Shown: positions 1 through 9,463, counted from the first letter of the stretch. The stretch: 64,000 nt of DNA from Spirochaetales bacterium (GCA_016839055.1 JAEKNX010000005.1:248001-312000), one strand, 5' to 3'. Numbers and translations are program-made. Notes: generated from the sequence alone by a model not told the origin.

Positions 1-1
1 T

Positions 2-649
2 TCCGACATAATAGAGGTTATTAATAATATTGCTTTTCAGACTAATCTTCTTGCATTGAATGCGTCGATTGAGGCGGCCCGGGCCGGAGAACAGGGCAAG
101 GGTTTTGCTGTAGTCGCGGTAGAGGTTCGGAAGCTTGCGAAGCGTTCAGATCGGGCTGCACGAGAAATTGCGGATATAATCAAGGAGAGCGGCCGAAAGG
201 TCGAAGAAGGCGTTGATGTAGCAAGTAGTGCCGGAAGCATGCTGGAAGAGATCAATTCAGCCGTAAAGAAGGTGACCGCGCTTGTGGCGGAGATATCTGC
301 CGCCTCGCAGGAACAGCTGTCGAGCGTTGAGCAGATAGACCAGACTCTTACCAGCCTGGATGAGAATACTCAGAAGAACGCGGCTATGGTCGAGGAGGCT
401 GCTTCTGCAACAGAGGAACTCTCCTCGCAGGCTCAGGAGCTTAATTCCACTATACAGTTTTTCAAGATCGGGCATGGCACTCGACTGAATAAGCAGAAGA
501 CTTCTGTCGGAGTTCGCCTAATGAGGGACACAAAGACAAAGAACAAGAAACAGGGCAAATCCTCAGAAATTGAGTCCGAAACGGATTCAGAAGGTTCGTA
601 CGAAACCTTTTCTAATCTGGCAAGCGAAGGTGAGTTCGATGAATTCTGA
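2..649 (+). CDS. Methyl-accepting chemotaxis protein, C-terminal part (5'-truncated by window edge)
   Basis: The reading frame is open from base 2, so the start lies outside the window. The visible part begins in the receptor hairpin tip: [21 protein letters not shown], split here as [10 protein letters not shown] then [11 protein letters not shown], is the kinase-control consensus that contacts CheA and CheW. A long helical methylation/adaptation arm follows, rich in Glu, Gln and Ala, then a polar tail of about 55 residues ([12 protein letters not shown], ending GEFDEF). No classical NWETF pentapeptide ends the protein, though a loosely similar SYETF lies about 14 residues from the C-terminus. 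cheW starts inside the last codons of this gene, so the receptor is the first visible member of the chemotaxis operon. Confidence 0.95.
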   Translation, partial: SDIIEVINNIAFQTNLLALNASIEAARAGEQGKGFAVVAVEVRKLAKRSDRAAREIADIIKESGRKVEEGVDVASSAGSMLEEINSAVKKVTALVAEISAASQEQLSSVEQIDQTLTSLDENTQKNAAMVEEAASATEELSSQAQELNSTIQFFKIGHGTRLNKQKTSVGVRLMRDTKTKNKKQGKSSEIESETDSEGSYETFSNLASEGEFDEF

Positions 650-1229
650 TAGTTTTGAAAGTCCGAATCCGGCCGATCCCTCAGCCGAAGAGCGTTTTAC
701 CGAACTTTATAAAGATATTGATCACGAAGACGAGGATATGCTGGTAAGCCAGCTTAATATGAATGTCTCAAACCAGTATGTCGTCTTTTCAGTTGGCGAT
801 GAGGAATATGGAATTCCGATATTGGCTGTGCAGGAGATTATCTCTCTACCTAATCTAACCCGGATTCCCGGGATTCCTGAATACATTCCCGGAATAATAA
901 ATCTTCGGGGAAATATCATTCCTCTTCATCTGCTTCGGAGTAAATTCCAACTTTCACTTGAAGCGCTGAACAACAACACCATTGTTATAATTGTCCAGAT
1001 AGGCGATAAGCAGAAGAAGACAGTCGGGCTGATAGTGGATGCGGTTTCAGATGTAGCGAGCATTACTGAGGAGAATCAGCGTGAAACTCCTGATTTTAGC
1101 GGTAATATTGATGTCAGCTATGTTGAAAAGATAGGTCAGATTGGGCAGAAAATGGTAATAATAATCAATCTGGAAAGGTTTTTTACGGAAAAAGAGATAT
1201 CTGTAATAGAGAATGCGAGCAAGGGATAA
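639..1229 (+). CDS. cheW: CheW chemotaxis adaptor
   Basis: A 196-residue protein. The CheW fold spans about residues 48-190, with [15 protein letters not shown] at the start and the [13 protein letters not shown] segment typical of the beta-barrel. It couples receptor tips to the P5 domain of CheA. I chose the ATG at 639 because a GAAGGTGAG ribosome site lies just upstream and the longer frame from 570 overlaps the receptor gene without adding conserved sequence. The start overlaps the receptor's last codons by 11 bases, and the stop overlaps the next gene by one base (TAATG), so translation is probably coupled. Confidence 0.95.
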   Translation: MNSDSFESPNPADPSAEERFTELYKDIDHEDEDMLVSQLNMNVSNQYVVFSVGDEEYGIPILAVQEIISLPNLTRIPGIPEYIPGIINLRGNIIPLHLLRSKFQLSLEALNNNTIVIIVQIGDKQKKTVGLIVDAVSDVASITEENQRETPDFSGNIDVSYVEKIGQIGQKMVIIINLERFFTEKEISVIENASKG

Positions 1230-1894
1230 TGAAAACCACAATTGTTCTTGAGACAGACAAAAAACGGTTAGCCGGAAATCTGGCCAGCCCGGAGAGGCGG
1301 TTTGAATTCTTTGAATCCGAGCAGAGTGCCTACCTGTTTCACCTGGAACAGACTGAAGTGGATTCTTATATCCTGGAAGACACTGGAAACGACGTCCGAT
1401 CGCTTATTCGAAATGTGCGTAATATAAGGTTTCTAAACGAAATGGTGTCAATTATTCTGTTTGGAGAGGGAAGTATTCCTGATGAATTGCATCAAGACGA
1501 ACATAACATAACTAAATGCTCAACGATAGAAGAACTTGTGCTGATGCTGGAAGCCATACCTGAAAACAAGAGGAAATATAACAGGGTAAGGTGGCCGGTA
1601 TCTGCGTGGTTTAACGGTACGAATTCTCTGGAGGGACAGCGTGATAAGGGTATGGTTACTTCAATATCTTCCGGCGGATGTATGATTTTTTCAGATCGAA
1701 TGCCTGCTGCGGGTGAGGCACTGTTTATAACGATTATTTTTAATGATTTCGATTTTCTTGTCGAAGGAGTGATTCTTCGACAAGATACAAGAGGGTTTGC
1801 CGTTCAGTTTAGGGAGATATCATCCTGGACGCAGACAATAATCCAGAGGATAGTCGATGAGAGGATCTTAATAGAACTCAAAAATATCGACTAA
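1229..1894 (+). CDS. PilZ-domain protein in chemotaxis operon
   Basis: A 221-residue protein. The first 110 residues match nothing I recognise. The C-terminal half reads as a PilZ domain, the c-di-GMP-binding beta-barrel: RKYNRVRWPV corresponds to the arginine-rich N-terminal switch and SISSGGCMIF to the (D/N)xSxxG loop, here with Ser at the first position. Both halves of the ligand site are roughly present, so c-di-GMP binding is plausible but not certain. Its place between cheW and the rest of the che genes, with one-base overlap at the start, suggests that c-di-GMP level feeds into this chemotaxis pathway or the flagellar motor. Confidence 0.8.
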   Translation: MKTTIVLETDKKRLAGNLASPERRFEFFESEQSAYLFHLEQTEVDSYILEDTGNDVRSLIRNVRNIRFLNEMVSIILFGEGSIPDELHQDEHNITKCSTIEELVLMLEAIPENKRKYNRVRWPVSAWFNGTNSLEGQRDKGMVTSISSGGCMIFSDRMPAAGEALFITIIFNDFDFLVEGVILRQDTRGFAVQFREISSWTQTIIQRIVDERILIELKNID

Positions 1895-1911
1895 GCAGCA
1901 TATAGGTTGTT

Positions 1912-3792
1912 ATGGGATTATATAAAACAGAACAAAATATTACGATAAACTCCAGGCTGCAACCGTTCATATCGAGTTTGCAGATTTTCATTCATAGATA
2001 TGAAGAAATCATTGTAAAGATATCGGACACACTTCCTGGAATCGAGAAACAGATAGAGGATAATATTCTGGAGGCCAGAGAATTATTGCATTTTTTGTTT
2101 CACTCCTCTTCTGATGAGCAACTTTTTGGGGTTAAACAGGAGATAAAAAATTTTCATGAGCAGCTGGAGAAGATTCTTTCAGATCTGGAAGAAACGAACC
2201 TGATGGATAAGAATATTCTCAATGATTTAAAGACTTCGATAGAGATATCGAATACAACAAGCGACGAGATCAAAAGCATATTCGACATCTCGGAAAACCT
2301 GAAGGTCTATGCAATTAACTCAATAGCCAATTCCCGCAAGGCCGGAGACAGAGGTCGTGGATATCAGGTGATCTCATCAGAGTTCATAAAACACTCGGAA
2401 AGTATTGCTCTGGGAACTAAGGAAATATCCTCTATCGGAGATCTTGTTCAGAAGGATATACAGGACTTCCTGTTTGCAGTGCAGGAGCTTGAGGAGTATT
2501 CAAATATTAATATCAAGACAATCTCGACTAGTTCGGGTGATATCCTTAGCAAGGCGAATAGCAGCATAGAAAATTTTTCCGAGATCCTTCATGATCTGCT
2601 CAACCGTGTTGAATGCTCAAAGAATCCGACCTACCAAATTATGGTTGAGCTACAGCAGCATGATATCATCCATCAACAGCTAGTTCATCTGATAGAGAAT
2701 ATCGATGATATCATGATAATTCTTGATAATAATTCCGACAGGCTTGATCTAGCTGAACACTCAATGACGGAATATGATAAGGCGGAGAACAGGAGTCTGT
2801 ACACCCTGCTGATATTTCTTATAGAAAACACAGAACATCAGATGAACAGGATAAGCGGCGATTTTATTGTCATGATTAATAATCTTGAAAGACTATTTCA
2901 AGAGATGAACAATACTATCAACGATGTTAATACCGATAAAAACGAGTTTTCTCAAATTGTTGTAGACAGTAAGACTGAACCTCTCGACTGCCAATTACAG
3001 AGTAATACCAGTCGCCCGTCTGTACTCAACTATATATTCGACTCTCCATGCGTCGTTATCAGGGAGATGAGAGATAATATCGACTCTCTGAAGAAAAAAA
3101 AGAGGAGCATACTGGAGCTCTTCTTCAAACTGGAGAAGCAGATAAATAATAAGAGAATCCACGCTCAATCCTTTCTCCCTGTTATAGAAGTAATAAACAA
3201 CCTTTTTTTTCTCTCGCGTATAGAACAGGCGCGTTATAATCTGAAATTTTCTATTGCAGGGGCGGGAATGGATGATAACTTTTTTGAGGACACCTTCTCT
3301 GAGCTGTCAAATATTATTGAGGCTATAGGATATTCCCATGATCTGGTGATTAAAAACTTCCACAAGACCAGGGATTCCTTCAATATCCAGGAGAATAAAT
3401 ATGACGAGATGGAAAAATGTTTTATTGAATCACTCAGAGCACTAAACGAGACGAAAAAAATCTTTCTGAAACACTTTAATACCGTTATGGAAATCACAAA
3501 CGAGCTATTGTCGGAGATCTCCGGTTATACGGTGGTTTTTGAGGAGCTGAGGGCTCTGAATGATGACATTGGTCGCAATATTGCTATCTGTGCTGAGATT
3601 AAGGGCACAATTTCTCTACGGATAAATATACTCGGAGGTGCGCTGTCGTTGAACGAGTGTGATTTCAAGGATGTTATCTACCAGAAGATAGTGCAGAAAT
3701 GCACCGTCGCACAGGAACTGGAAACAATAAAGGAAAATTTTCAGGGTTTCGAGATAGAAGAGGCCGGCAGTAACAGCATAACCTTGTTTTAG
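1912..3792 (+). CDS. Soluble receptor-like coiled-coil protein with degenerate MCP tip
   Basis: A 626-residue protein with no transmembrane segment, predicted largely helical and coiled-coil. Around residues 126-160 it reads ISENLKVYAINSIANSRKAG then DRGRGYQVISSEF, a degenerate match to the receptor tip [26 protein letters not shown]. Near residues 247-262 QQHDIIHQQLVHL resembles the D-I-x-x-Q-x-L segment seen in CheZ-like and some receptor proteins. A second weak tip-like stretch lies near residues 430-450 (INNLFFLSRIEQARYNL). It sits between PilZ and STAS genes in a che operon. It could be a cytoplasmic scaffold or receptor for this CheA. The catalytic or sensory role is unknown. Confidence 0.7.
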   Translation: MGLYKTEQNITINSRLQPFISSLQIFIHRYEEIIVKISDTLPGIEKQIEDNILEARELLHFLFHSSSDEQLFGVKQEIKNFHEQLEKILSDLEETNLMDKNILNDLKTSIEISNTTSDEIKSIFDISENLKVYAINSIANSRKAGDRGRGYQVISSEFIKHSESIALGTKEISSIGDLVQKDIQDFLFAVQELEEYSNINIKTISTSSGDILSKANSSIENFSEILHDLLNRVECSKNPTYQIMVELQQHDIIHQQLVHLIENIDDIMIILDNNSDRLDLAEHSMTEYDKAENRSLYTLLIFLIENTEHQMNRISGDFIVMINNLERLFQEMNNTINDVNTDKNEFSQIVVDSKTEPLDCQLQSNTSRPSVLNYIFDSPCVVIREMRDNIDSLKKKKRSILELFFKLEKQINNKRIHAQSFLPVIEVINNLFFLSRIEQARYNLKFSIAGAGMDDNFFEDTFSELSNIIEAIGYSHDLVIKNFHKTRDSFNIQENKYDEMEKCFIESLRALNETKKIFLKHFNTVMEITNELLSEISGYTVVFEELRALNDDIGRNIAICAEIKGTISLRINILGGALSLNECDFKDVIYQKIVQKCTVAQELETIKENFQGFEIEEAGSNSITLF

Positions 3793-3802
3793 GAGAATAA
3801 TA

Positions 3803-4090
3803 ATGAAGATGGAAATACCCCAGGAATTGAAGATCTTCAATATTGGAGAGAATCTAAAAATACAACGAGAGTTTTTTAACAGCGGGAGATCTGAGGATGA
3901 TCTGATATCTTTCGTTAAGCTGCAGGATTTCGACGGGGCAGGGCTGCAGCTTCTGGTCTGGTTATGCAGGCAGGCGGCGAATATTCCAGGAATCAGGATA
4001 GAGGTTCCTTCAAATATGATAGTTGAAAGACTTAAGTCGTATGGGTTCAGAATCGATGAGTTTTGTGAAAGAACAGGTAGGAAAGAATGA
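3803..4090 (+). CDS. STAS-domain protein (MlaB/anti-anti-sigma fold), no phospho-acceptor Ser
   Basis: A 95-residue single-domain protein. VKLQDFDGAGLQLLVWLCRQA matches the core STAS loop-helix, which in phosphorylatable antagonists reads D-S-S-G-L. Here it is DGAG, so the usual acceptor serine is missing and the protein more likely acts as a constitutive binding module. The ATG at 3803 follows an AGGAG-rich stretch, and the stop overlaps the cheY start by four bases (ATGA). A STAS gene next to cheY and cheA is common in operons for specialised chemosensory arrays. Its partner here is not visible from sequence. Confidence 0.75.
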   Translation: MKMEIPQELKIFNIGENLKIQREFFNSGRSEDDLISFVKLQDFDGAGLQLLVWLCRQAANIPGIRIEVPSNMIVERLKSYGFRIDEFCERTGRKE

Positions 4091-4458
4091 AAACAGTTTT
4101 TGCGGTGGATGATTCTCCGACAGCAAGGGCTTCAATAAAGTATACGTTGGAAAAAGAAGGTTATAATGTCGTCTTGTCCGATGACGGAGTCAATGCACTG
4201 AAGATCCTGGATGGTTATTCCGATTTAATCAACGTTTTTTTATTTGATGTAAATATGCCGAATATGGATGGAATAACATTAATCAGGGAGGTGAGGGCAA
4301 TTGAAAAGTATAAATTCACCCCCATCCTCTTTTTGACGACTGAATCGCAGGAGTCAAAGAAGATAGAGGGAAAGAATGCCGGTGCAAGCGGATGGATCGT
4401 TAAGCCCTTTGAGCCGACTCAGCTTATTGAAATAATCAAGCGCTTCGCCGGAGCATGA
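4087..4458 (+). CDS. cheY: CheY single-domain response regulator
   Basis: A 123-residue receiver domain. The acidic pair is Asp8-Asp9, the phospho-acceptor is Asp54 in LFDVNMPNMDG, the switch Thr is Thr84 (FLTTES) and the invariant Lys is Lys106 (VKPF). All catalytic residues are intact and there is no output domain, so it should carry phosphoryl groups from CheA to the flagellar switch or another target. It is overlapped by the STAS gene upstream and by cheA downstream, four bases each, which points to tightly coupled translation and matched stoichiometry. Confidence 0.95.
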   Translation: MKTVFAVDDSPTARASIKYTLEKEGYNVVLSDDGVNALKILDGYSDLINVFLFDVNMPNMDGITLIREVRAIEKYKFTPILFLTTESQESKKIEGKNAGASGWIVKPFEPTQLIEIIKRFAGA

Positions 4459-6473
4459 ATCTGATGGAAAATCCCTTATTCGAGATATTTGTTGAAGAAG
4501 CGGAAGATAATCTTGAGATCCTTGAATCCAGAATTATCAGTATAGAACAGAATCCTCATGACAAGGAACGGATAAACGAAGCCTTCAGGGCCATCCATTC
4601 TCTCAAGGGTGGGGCCGGGCTTGCGGGATTCAACAAGGTAAAGGATTTTGCTCACAAGGCGGAGGATCTTTTTGAAAACATTCGGAACGGAAGTTTGAAT
4701 GTTACGGGCGAAATCATAAGCCTGCTGCTGGAAATCTTAGATGTCCTGAAAATTATGATCGACAACATAAAGGGTGAAAAAGAAGCGAATGATGGAATTG
4801 AAACAGACGAGCTTTTAGCGAGAATGTCGGAATTCTATGAAGGCAGTGCAGCCGCTCCTGTAGAGAAACAGACAGCAAGCGATACGGAACAGGTCTTATA
4901 CTACCTGAGACTCGAATACTATCCGGAAATATTCAGAAGCGGTATCGATCCGCTTATGTTTCTGAACGATCTGCGCAGCGCAGGAGAGATCATAGACACC
5001 GAATTGATTACACATGAGCTTACAGACGCTGCTGATTTTAATCCGGAGAATCTTTATTTATCCTGGCAGTTATTTTATCTATCTCCTCTTGATCAAAAGG
5101 CAATAGAGGATATTTTTTGTTTTGTGATAGACGAAAGCAGCATAGAGATAATCAGTCTGACGGCACTTGCATCTGATCATGAAAAGCTTAAGAGCTACAG
5201 GGTAAACAATAAAGATGCGACTACATTATTGTCGAAAGTAGTCGCAGTGAAGGATGGGGCTGAACCGGAGCAAGAAAAAGCCGGCTATCGTCGCGTTTCT
5301 GATATGAATACTTCTTCATATATAAGGGTCCCGACTGAAAAGCTTGAGAATATTTTCAACACGGTGAGCGAACTGATAGTGTCTCAAGCCCGAATTAGTA
5401 TGCTCTCTGAGGAATATGAAGAGAGTCTGCCCGATAATTTTATAGCGGTGACTGATATGCTGAGGAATATTACCCAGATACTGCAGGAGCAGGTTACATC
5501 TCTGCGAATGATTAGCCTTAGCGGCACCTTTGATCGTTTCAAGCGGGTCGTCCGCGACATGGCCTCGGATCTGGGTAAACAAGTCGAACTTGAAATTTCC
5601 GGACAGGAAACTGAGCTCGACAAGAACATGATTGAAAAGCTGAATGACCCCTTAAAGCATTTAGTGAGAAACTGTATCGATCATGGAATAGAAAAAGAGG
5701 AAGAGCGGATAAAGAAGGGCAAGTCTCCGGCAGGTCTTTTACGTCTGGCAGCCTATCTCGAGGGCGGTAAGGTCGTGATTGAAATTGCTGACGACGGACA
5801 GGGAATAAACAGGGAAAAAATTCTTAAGAAGGCAATCGAACGGGAAATTGTCCTGCCGAATCAGCAGCTGACCGACGGAGAAATTCTTAATCTGATCTTT
5901 CATCCAGGGCTCTCGACCGCGGAAAACATTACAGATATGTCCGGGCGGGGGGGCGGTATGGATGTCGTTAAGAATGCGATTACAGAATTGAACGGAAGCA
6001 TCGATATAATTTCCGAAGAGGGCAAGGGCTCGAGTTTTCGCCTGTTTCTTCCGTTAACGCTGGCGATAATGGATGGAATGCTCATTTCAATAGGGGCTGA
6101 GAAGTATATTATTCCGACCCTTTCCATTATTGAGATATTCAGGCCCGAGAAACAGCAGATAAAAACTGTTTCAAACCGCGGTGAGCTGGTCTTTTTTCGT
6201 GGAGATTATATCCCTGTAATAAGGCTGTATGAAATACTGCAGATAGAGGACGCAGCTCTGAATCCGCTCGAGGCCGAATTAATTGTAATAAACAGTAACG
6301 GTATGAAGGCGGCTCTTTTTGTAGATTTGGTTCTGGAACAGTATCAGATAGTGATTAAATCATTGCTGAAAAACTTCCGTAGGGTAGATAACATCTCAAG
6401 CGCTACAATTCTAGGAAATGGAGATGTGGCTCTTATTTTGGATATACAGAGCATTCTGCAAAGGCGAAAGTAG
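4455..6473 (+). CDS. cheA: CheA chemotaxis histidine kinase
   Basis: A 672-residue kinase with the standard order of domains. The Hpt domain (about 1-110) carries phosphorylated His48 in IHSLKGGAG. A middle domain at about 145-245 (YYLRLEYYPEIF, DPLMFLNDL) resembles the regulator-binding module. A helical dimerisation domain lies near 300-350. The HHPK-less ATPase has its N-box at LVRNCIDHGIE, the G1 box at IADDGQGI and the G2 box at GRGGGMD. A C-terminal CheW-like domain starts near 515 (LAIMDGMLISIGAEKYIIP). It phosphorylates the adjacent CheY and CheB. Its ATG overlaps the cheY stop. Confidence 0.97.
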   Translation: MNLMENPLFEIFVEEAEDNLEILESRIISIEQNPHDKERINEAFRAIHSLKGGAGLAGFNKVKDFAHKAEDLFENIRNGSLNVTGEIISLLLEILDVLKIMIDNIKGEKEANDGIETDELLARMSEFYEGSAAAPVEKQTASDTEQVLYYLRLEYYPEIFRSGIDPLMFLNDLRSAGEIIDTELITHELTDAADFNPENLYLSWQLFYLSPLDQKAIEDIFCFVIDESSIEIISLTALASDHEKLKSYRVNNKDATTLLSKVVAVKDGAEPEQEKAGYRRVSDMNTSSYIRVPTEKLENIFNTVSELIVSQARISMLSEEYEESLPDNFIAVTDMLRNITQILQEQVTSLRMISLSGTFDRFKRVVRDMASDLGKQVELEISGQETELDKNMIEKLNDPLKHLVRNCIDHGIEKEEERIKKGKSPAGLLRLAAYLEGGKVVIEIADDGQGINREKILKKAIEREIVLPNQQLTDGEILNLIFHPGLSTAENITDMSGRGGGMDVVKNAITELNGSIDIISEEGKGSSFRLFLPLTLAIMDGMLISIGAEKYIIPTLSIIEIFRPEKQQIKTVSNRGELVFFRGDYIPVIRLYEILQIEDAALNPLEAELIVINSNGMKAALFVDLVLEQYQIVIKSLLKNFRRVDNISSATILGNGDVALILDIQSILQRRK

Positions 6474-6476
6474 AAG

Positions 6477-7085
6477 ATGTTTAGAAAATACAATTCGAAG
6501 TTGAAGAGTCATGTTCTCACGATTTTTGCAGGAGAATTTTATGTGAGTTCGGCTCAGGAGGTCATCTCGACTGTTCTGGGGTCTTGCATAGCTGTGTGCA
6601 TGTATGACGAGAGAACTAAAATCGGCGGAATGAATCATTTCATGCTGCCTAATAGCAGCTTAACGGAGGAATTACATCTAAGCGGAACTCTCCTGCAGGA
6701 AGATGAGCTTACTAAAAAATCTATGAGGTATGGACTTACTGCAATGGAAGTGCTGATTGCTGAGATGTTAAAGTCCGGTGCGCAGAGAAGAAATCTGAGT
6801 GCAAAGATCTTCGGTGGCGGCAAGGTCCTGAAATCTTCCACTAAGATACCGAACATCGGAGATCAAAATATCGGTTTTGCAAGGGCATTTCTCAAAACAG
6901 AGGGAATCCCTCTGTTAAAAGAGAATGTGGGAGATTCTGTTGGACGAAAGATTTTTTTTCTTACAAAGCAGAACAGCATCTTTGTAAGAAGGGTGGAGAT
7001 AGAATCAGCCGTTGCTGAGGAGAGAAAGTATATGGATAAGTTGGCGCAGATGAAGAACGAAGAATCGAATATAACGATTTTCTAG
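6477..7085 (+). CDS. cheD: CheD chemoreceptor glutamine deamidase
   Basis: A 202-residue protein of the CheD family, which deamidates specific receptor glutamines and binds CheC or CheY in other species. The catalytic triad is visible: Thr32 and Cys37 in STVLGSCIAV, and His54 in GGMNHFMLP. RRNLSAKIFGGGKV and the NIGDQNIGFA stretch are also family features. Length is slightly above the usual 160-170 residues because of a C-terminal tail (about 165-202) rich in charged residues. It lies three bases after cheA. No cheC or cheX gene is in the window, so the phosphatase partner, if any, is encoded elsewhere. Confidence 0.93.
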   Translation: MFRKYNSKLKSHVLTIFAGEFYVSSAQEVISTVLGSCIAVCMYDERTKIGGMNHFMLPNSSLTEELHLSGTLLQEDELTKKSMRYGLTAMEVLIAEMLKSGAQRRNLSAKIFGGGKVLKSSTKIPNIGDQNIGFARAFLKTEGIPLLKENVGDSVGRKIFFLTKQNSIFVRRVEIESAVAEERKYMDKLAQMKNEESNITIF

Positions 7086-7090
7086 GCTGG

Positions 7091-7912
7091 ATGCTGATGT
7101 TTACTCTTGAGGAACGCGAATTCAAATATATATCAAATGAAGTATACCAATTTGCCAGGATTAACCTGACGCAGAAAAAGAAGTTTCTTATTGTATCAAG
7201 ACTGTCTAAACGTATCAGAGCCCTGAAGTTGAATGGATTTCCCCAGTATGTGGAATTTCTAAAGAATAATGACCCCGAAAGGACAGAGTTTCAGCGCATG
7301 GTTGACGCGCTGTCCACGAATTATTCCCTTTTTTTCAGGGAGGAACATCATTTCGAATATCTTGTCGAATCAATACTTCCACAATACGGGAGTGACAGAC
7401 TTAATATCTGGTCAGCAGCTGCGTCAAATGGACAGGAGATATATTCGATATTAATAACCTTGCTTGAATACAAGAAGCAGAGCGGAAGTATGTTGTCATA
7501 CAAGCTATTTGCCTCAGATATTTCCTCTGATGCATTAAGATATGCTGCCTCCGGTATATATCCTCAGAGGGATATAGAGAAGATTCCTCATGCGCTCTTA
7601 TCGACATATTTTCTGAAAGGCAGAGACAGCAGTAAGGATATGGTGAAAATTAGAAATGATCTGATTCGGCAGGTAAGGTTTTTCAGGCTGAATTTGTCTG
7701 ATGAAAAATACCGGATACCCATAATGGATATTATCTTTCTCCGAAACGTCATAATTTACTTTGATAAATCCACGAAGATCGAATTGATATCCCGCTTGTA
7801 CGACTATTTAACCCCAGAAGGATATCTTTTTTTGGGACATAGCGAATCTCTGTCCGGAATTTCGGATCAGTTTATCCAGGTCGGCAGAACAATCTACAGA
7901 AGGAGGGACTAA
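7091..7912 (+). CDS. cheR: CheR chemoreceptor glutamate methyltransferase
   Basis: A 273-residue S-adenosylmethionine-dependent methyltransferase of normal CheR length. The N-terminal helical domain is present (residues 1-75). The SAM site reads NIWSAAASNGQEIYSI where the usual form is SAxCSTGEEPYS, a mild deviation that keeps the fold. The second SAM-contact region is KLFASDISSDAL, and FLRNVIIYFD matches the family's RNVLIYF motif. It methylates the receptors that CheB demethylates. A second in-frame ATG six bases downstream (7097) is also possible. The stop overlaps the cheB start by one base (TAATG). Confidence 0.95.
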   Translation: MLMFTLEEREFKYISNEVYQFARINLTQKKKFLIVSRLSKRIRALKLNGFPQYVEFLKNNDPERTEFQRMVDALSTNYSLFFREEHHFEYLVESILPQYGSDRLNIWSAAASNGQEIYSILITLLEYKKQSGSMLSYKLFASDISSDALRYAASGIYPQRDIEKIPHALLSTYFLKGRDSSKDMVKIRNDLIRQVRFFRLNLSDEKYRIPIMDIIFLRNVIIYFDKSTKIELISRLYDYLTPEGYLFLGHSESLSGISDQFIQVGRTIYRRRD

Positions 7913-8976
7913 TGATAAATGTGCTGGTGGTCGATGACTCTGCCCTTGTGCGAAAGATCCTTACTGAGATAATAATCAAAACCCGGGGGCTGTTTTTATC
8001 CGCTGTTGCAATGGATCCTGTCTTTGCAATAGACCGGCTCAAGACTTTCAAGGTCGATGTGATAATTCTGGATATTGAAATGCCGAGAATGGACGGGCTG
8101 ACCTTTCTCAGACGCCTGATGACTTCCATGCCGACTCCGGTTATTATTCTCTCATCTCTCGCCACGAAAAATGCAGATGTAACACTTCAGGCCTTCGAAT
8201 ACGGAGCATTTGATGTTATTACCAAACCGGAAGATATTCTCGAACTTCCGGAGCTTGAGGAACGTCTGGTGAGTACTATTCGTCAGGCGGCAGGAAGTGA
8301 TGTCAAGGCAAAACTGGTACGTCAGTTCAAGAAAGCATCCGCTCCGGAGGCATTGAAAACAATCCATACTATGAGCGCTTTTACCGGCAGGACAAAAACA
8401 ACCAATAAGATAATCGTTATAGGCTCTTCCACCGGCGGTACAACAGCTATCCAGGAAATTCTCTCCGGATTACCGGTAGACATTCCCGGAATAGTGATAG
8501 TACAGCATATGCCGGTTCAGTTTACCGAGGCCTTTGCCAAAAGGCTTGATTCGCTCCTTCCCTTTACTGTAAAGCTGGCCGAATCAGGAGAGCAGATACA
8601 ATCCGGCTTTGTTTACATTGCCCCGGGCGATGTTCATTGTTCCATTTCAGCTTCCGGAGCAAGGTCTCTTCTAAAACTAAGGGACGGTCCGAGAGTGAAT
8701 TATCATAGACCTTCGGTCTCGATGTTGTTCAACTCGGTAGCAAATTATGCAGCCAGAAACGCAATAGGGATAATGCTTACCGGTATGGGAGACGACGGCG
8801 CCAAAGCCATGAAGATGATGAAGGAAGCAGGAAGTTATAACATTGTACAGGATGAGGCCTCAAGCGTTGTATGGGGAATGCCGGGAAAGGCCTTCGAGTG
8901 CGGGGCGGCCGATGTTGTTCTTCCTCTGGATAGGATAGCTTCTGAAATCTGTCAGGTACTGAAAAGAATAAAATAA
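7912..8976 (+). CDS. cheB: CheB receptor methylesterase / glutamine deamidase
   Basis: A 354-residue two-domain response regulator. The receiver has Asp8-Asp9, phospho-acceptor Asp54 (ILDIEMPRMDG) and KPED. A linker (about 125-165) leads to the methylesterase domain, whose triad is Ser in IGSSTGGT, His in VQHMPVQF and Asp in MLTGMGDDG. It removes receptor methyl groups when phosphorylated by CheA, opposing the adjacent CheR. Start and stop contexts fit the packed operon. Confidence 0.97.
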   Translation: MINVLVVDDSALVRKILTEIIIKTRGLFLSAVAMDPVFAIDRLKTFKVDVIILDIEMPRMDGLTFLRRLMTSMPTPVIILSSLATKNADVTLQAFEYGAFDVITKPEDILELPELEERLVSTIRQAAGSDVKAKLVRQFKKASAPEALKTIHTMSAFTGRTKTTNKIIVIGSSTGGTTAIQEILSGLPVDIPGIVIVQHMPVQFTEAFAKRLDSLLPFTVKLAESGEQIQSGFVYIAPGDVHCSISASGARSLLKLRDGPRVNYHRPSVSMLFNSVANYAARNAIGIMLTGMGDDGAKAMKMMKEAGSYNIVQDEASSVVWGMPGKAFECGAADVVLPLDRIASEICQVLKRIK

Positions 8977-8992
8977 GTCTGTAGTAGATGAA

Positions 8993-9319
8993 ATGGAGAA
9001 AGTCGTGAGTATAAACAAGATTGAAAAAGATGGCGCAGTAGTTCTGGAAATTGACGCAGAATCCCTGATAAAGGATGAAGCAATGCTGTTGAAAAAGACT
9101 GCGACTGAAATTATCGATGAAGGACAGACTCGGTTGCGTCTGGATTTGAGTCGAACAAAATTTATCGACAGTTCAGGGATAGGAAAGCTTCTCTTTTTGA
9201 ACAAAAAGCTGGAACAATGCGGCGGAAGCCTGGAAATTATAGCCATAAACAACAAGCTCTATGATTTTCTGGATTCGCTCGCTATTACAAGAGTAATAAA
9301 GATTGTAAATCCAAACTAG
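8993..9319 (+). CDS. STAS anti-sigma-factor-antagonist-like protein
   Basis: A 108-residue STAS domain. LRLDLSRTKFIDSSGIGKLL is the classical antagonist motif, with Ser60-Ser61 in DSSG forming the potential phosphorylation site, unlike the DGAG version near the start of the operon. The family works by binding an anti-sigma kinase or another partner, with serine phosphorylation breaking the contact. No anti-sigma kinase is present in the window, so the partner could be distant or part of the chemosensory array. It is the last clear gene of the chemotaxis operon, 16 bases after cheB. Confidence 0.85.
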   Translation: MEKVVSINKIEKDGAVVLEIDAESLIKDEAMLLKKTATEIIDEGQTRLRLDLSRTKFIDSSGIGKLLFLNKKLEQCGGSLEIIAINNKLYDFLDSLAITRVIKIVNPN

Positions 9320-9463
9320 GCTTACAATAGTCTTGTCTAATTGGGGGTCGATCCGCCTCTTTATATCAGAAGCAGGTCGGAGGATGTTTGTGAATATAAT
9401 AATAGATCTGAATGACGAATTTGAAAGTATCAGCCTTGGAATTTCTTCTATTTTTTAAACTTA

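Noticed and set aside
9390-9458. 22-codon GTG-started frame after the chemotaxis operon
   Set aside because: It has a GGAGG upstream but no recognisable motif and is too short to support without conservation.
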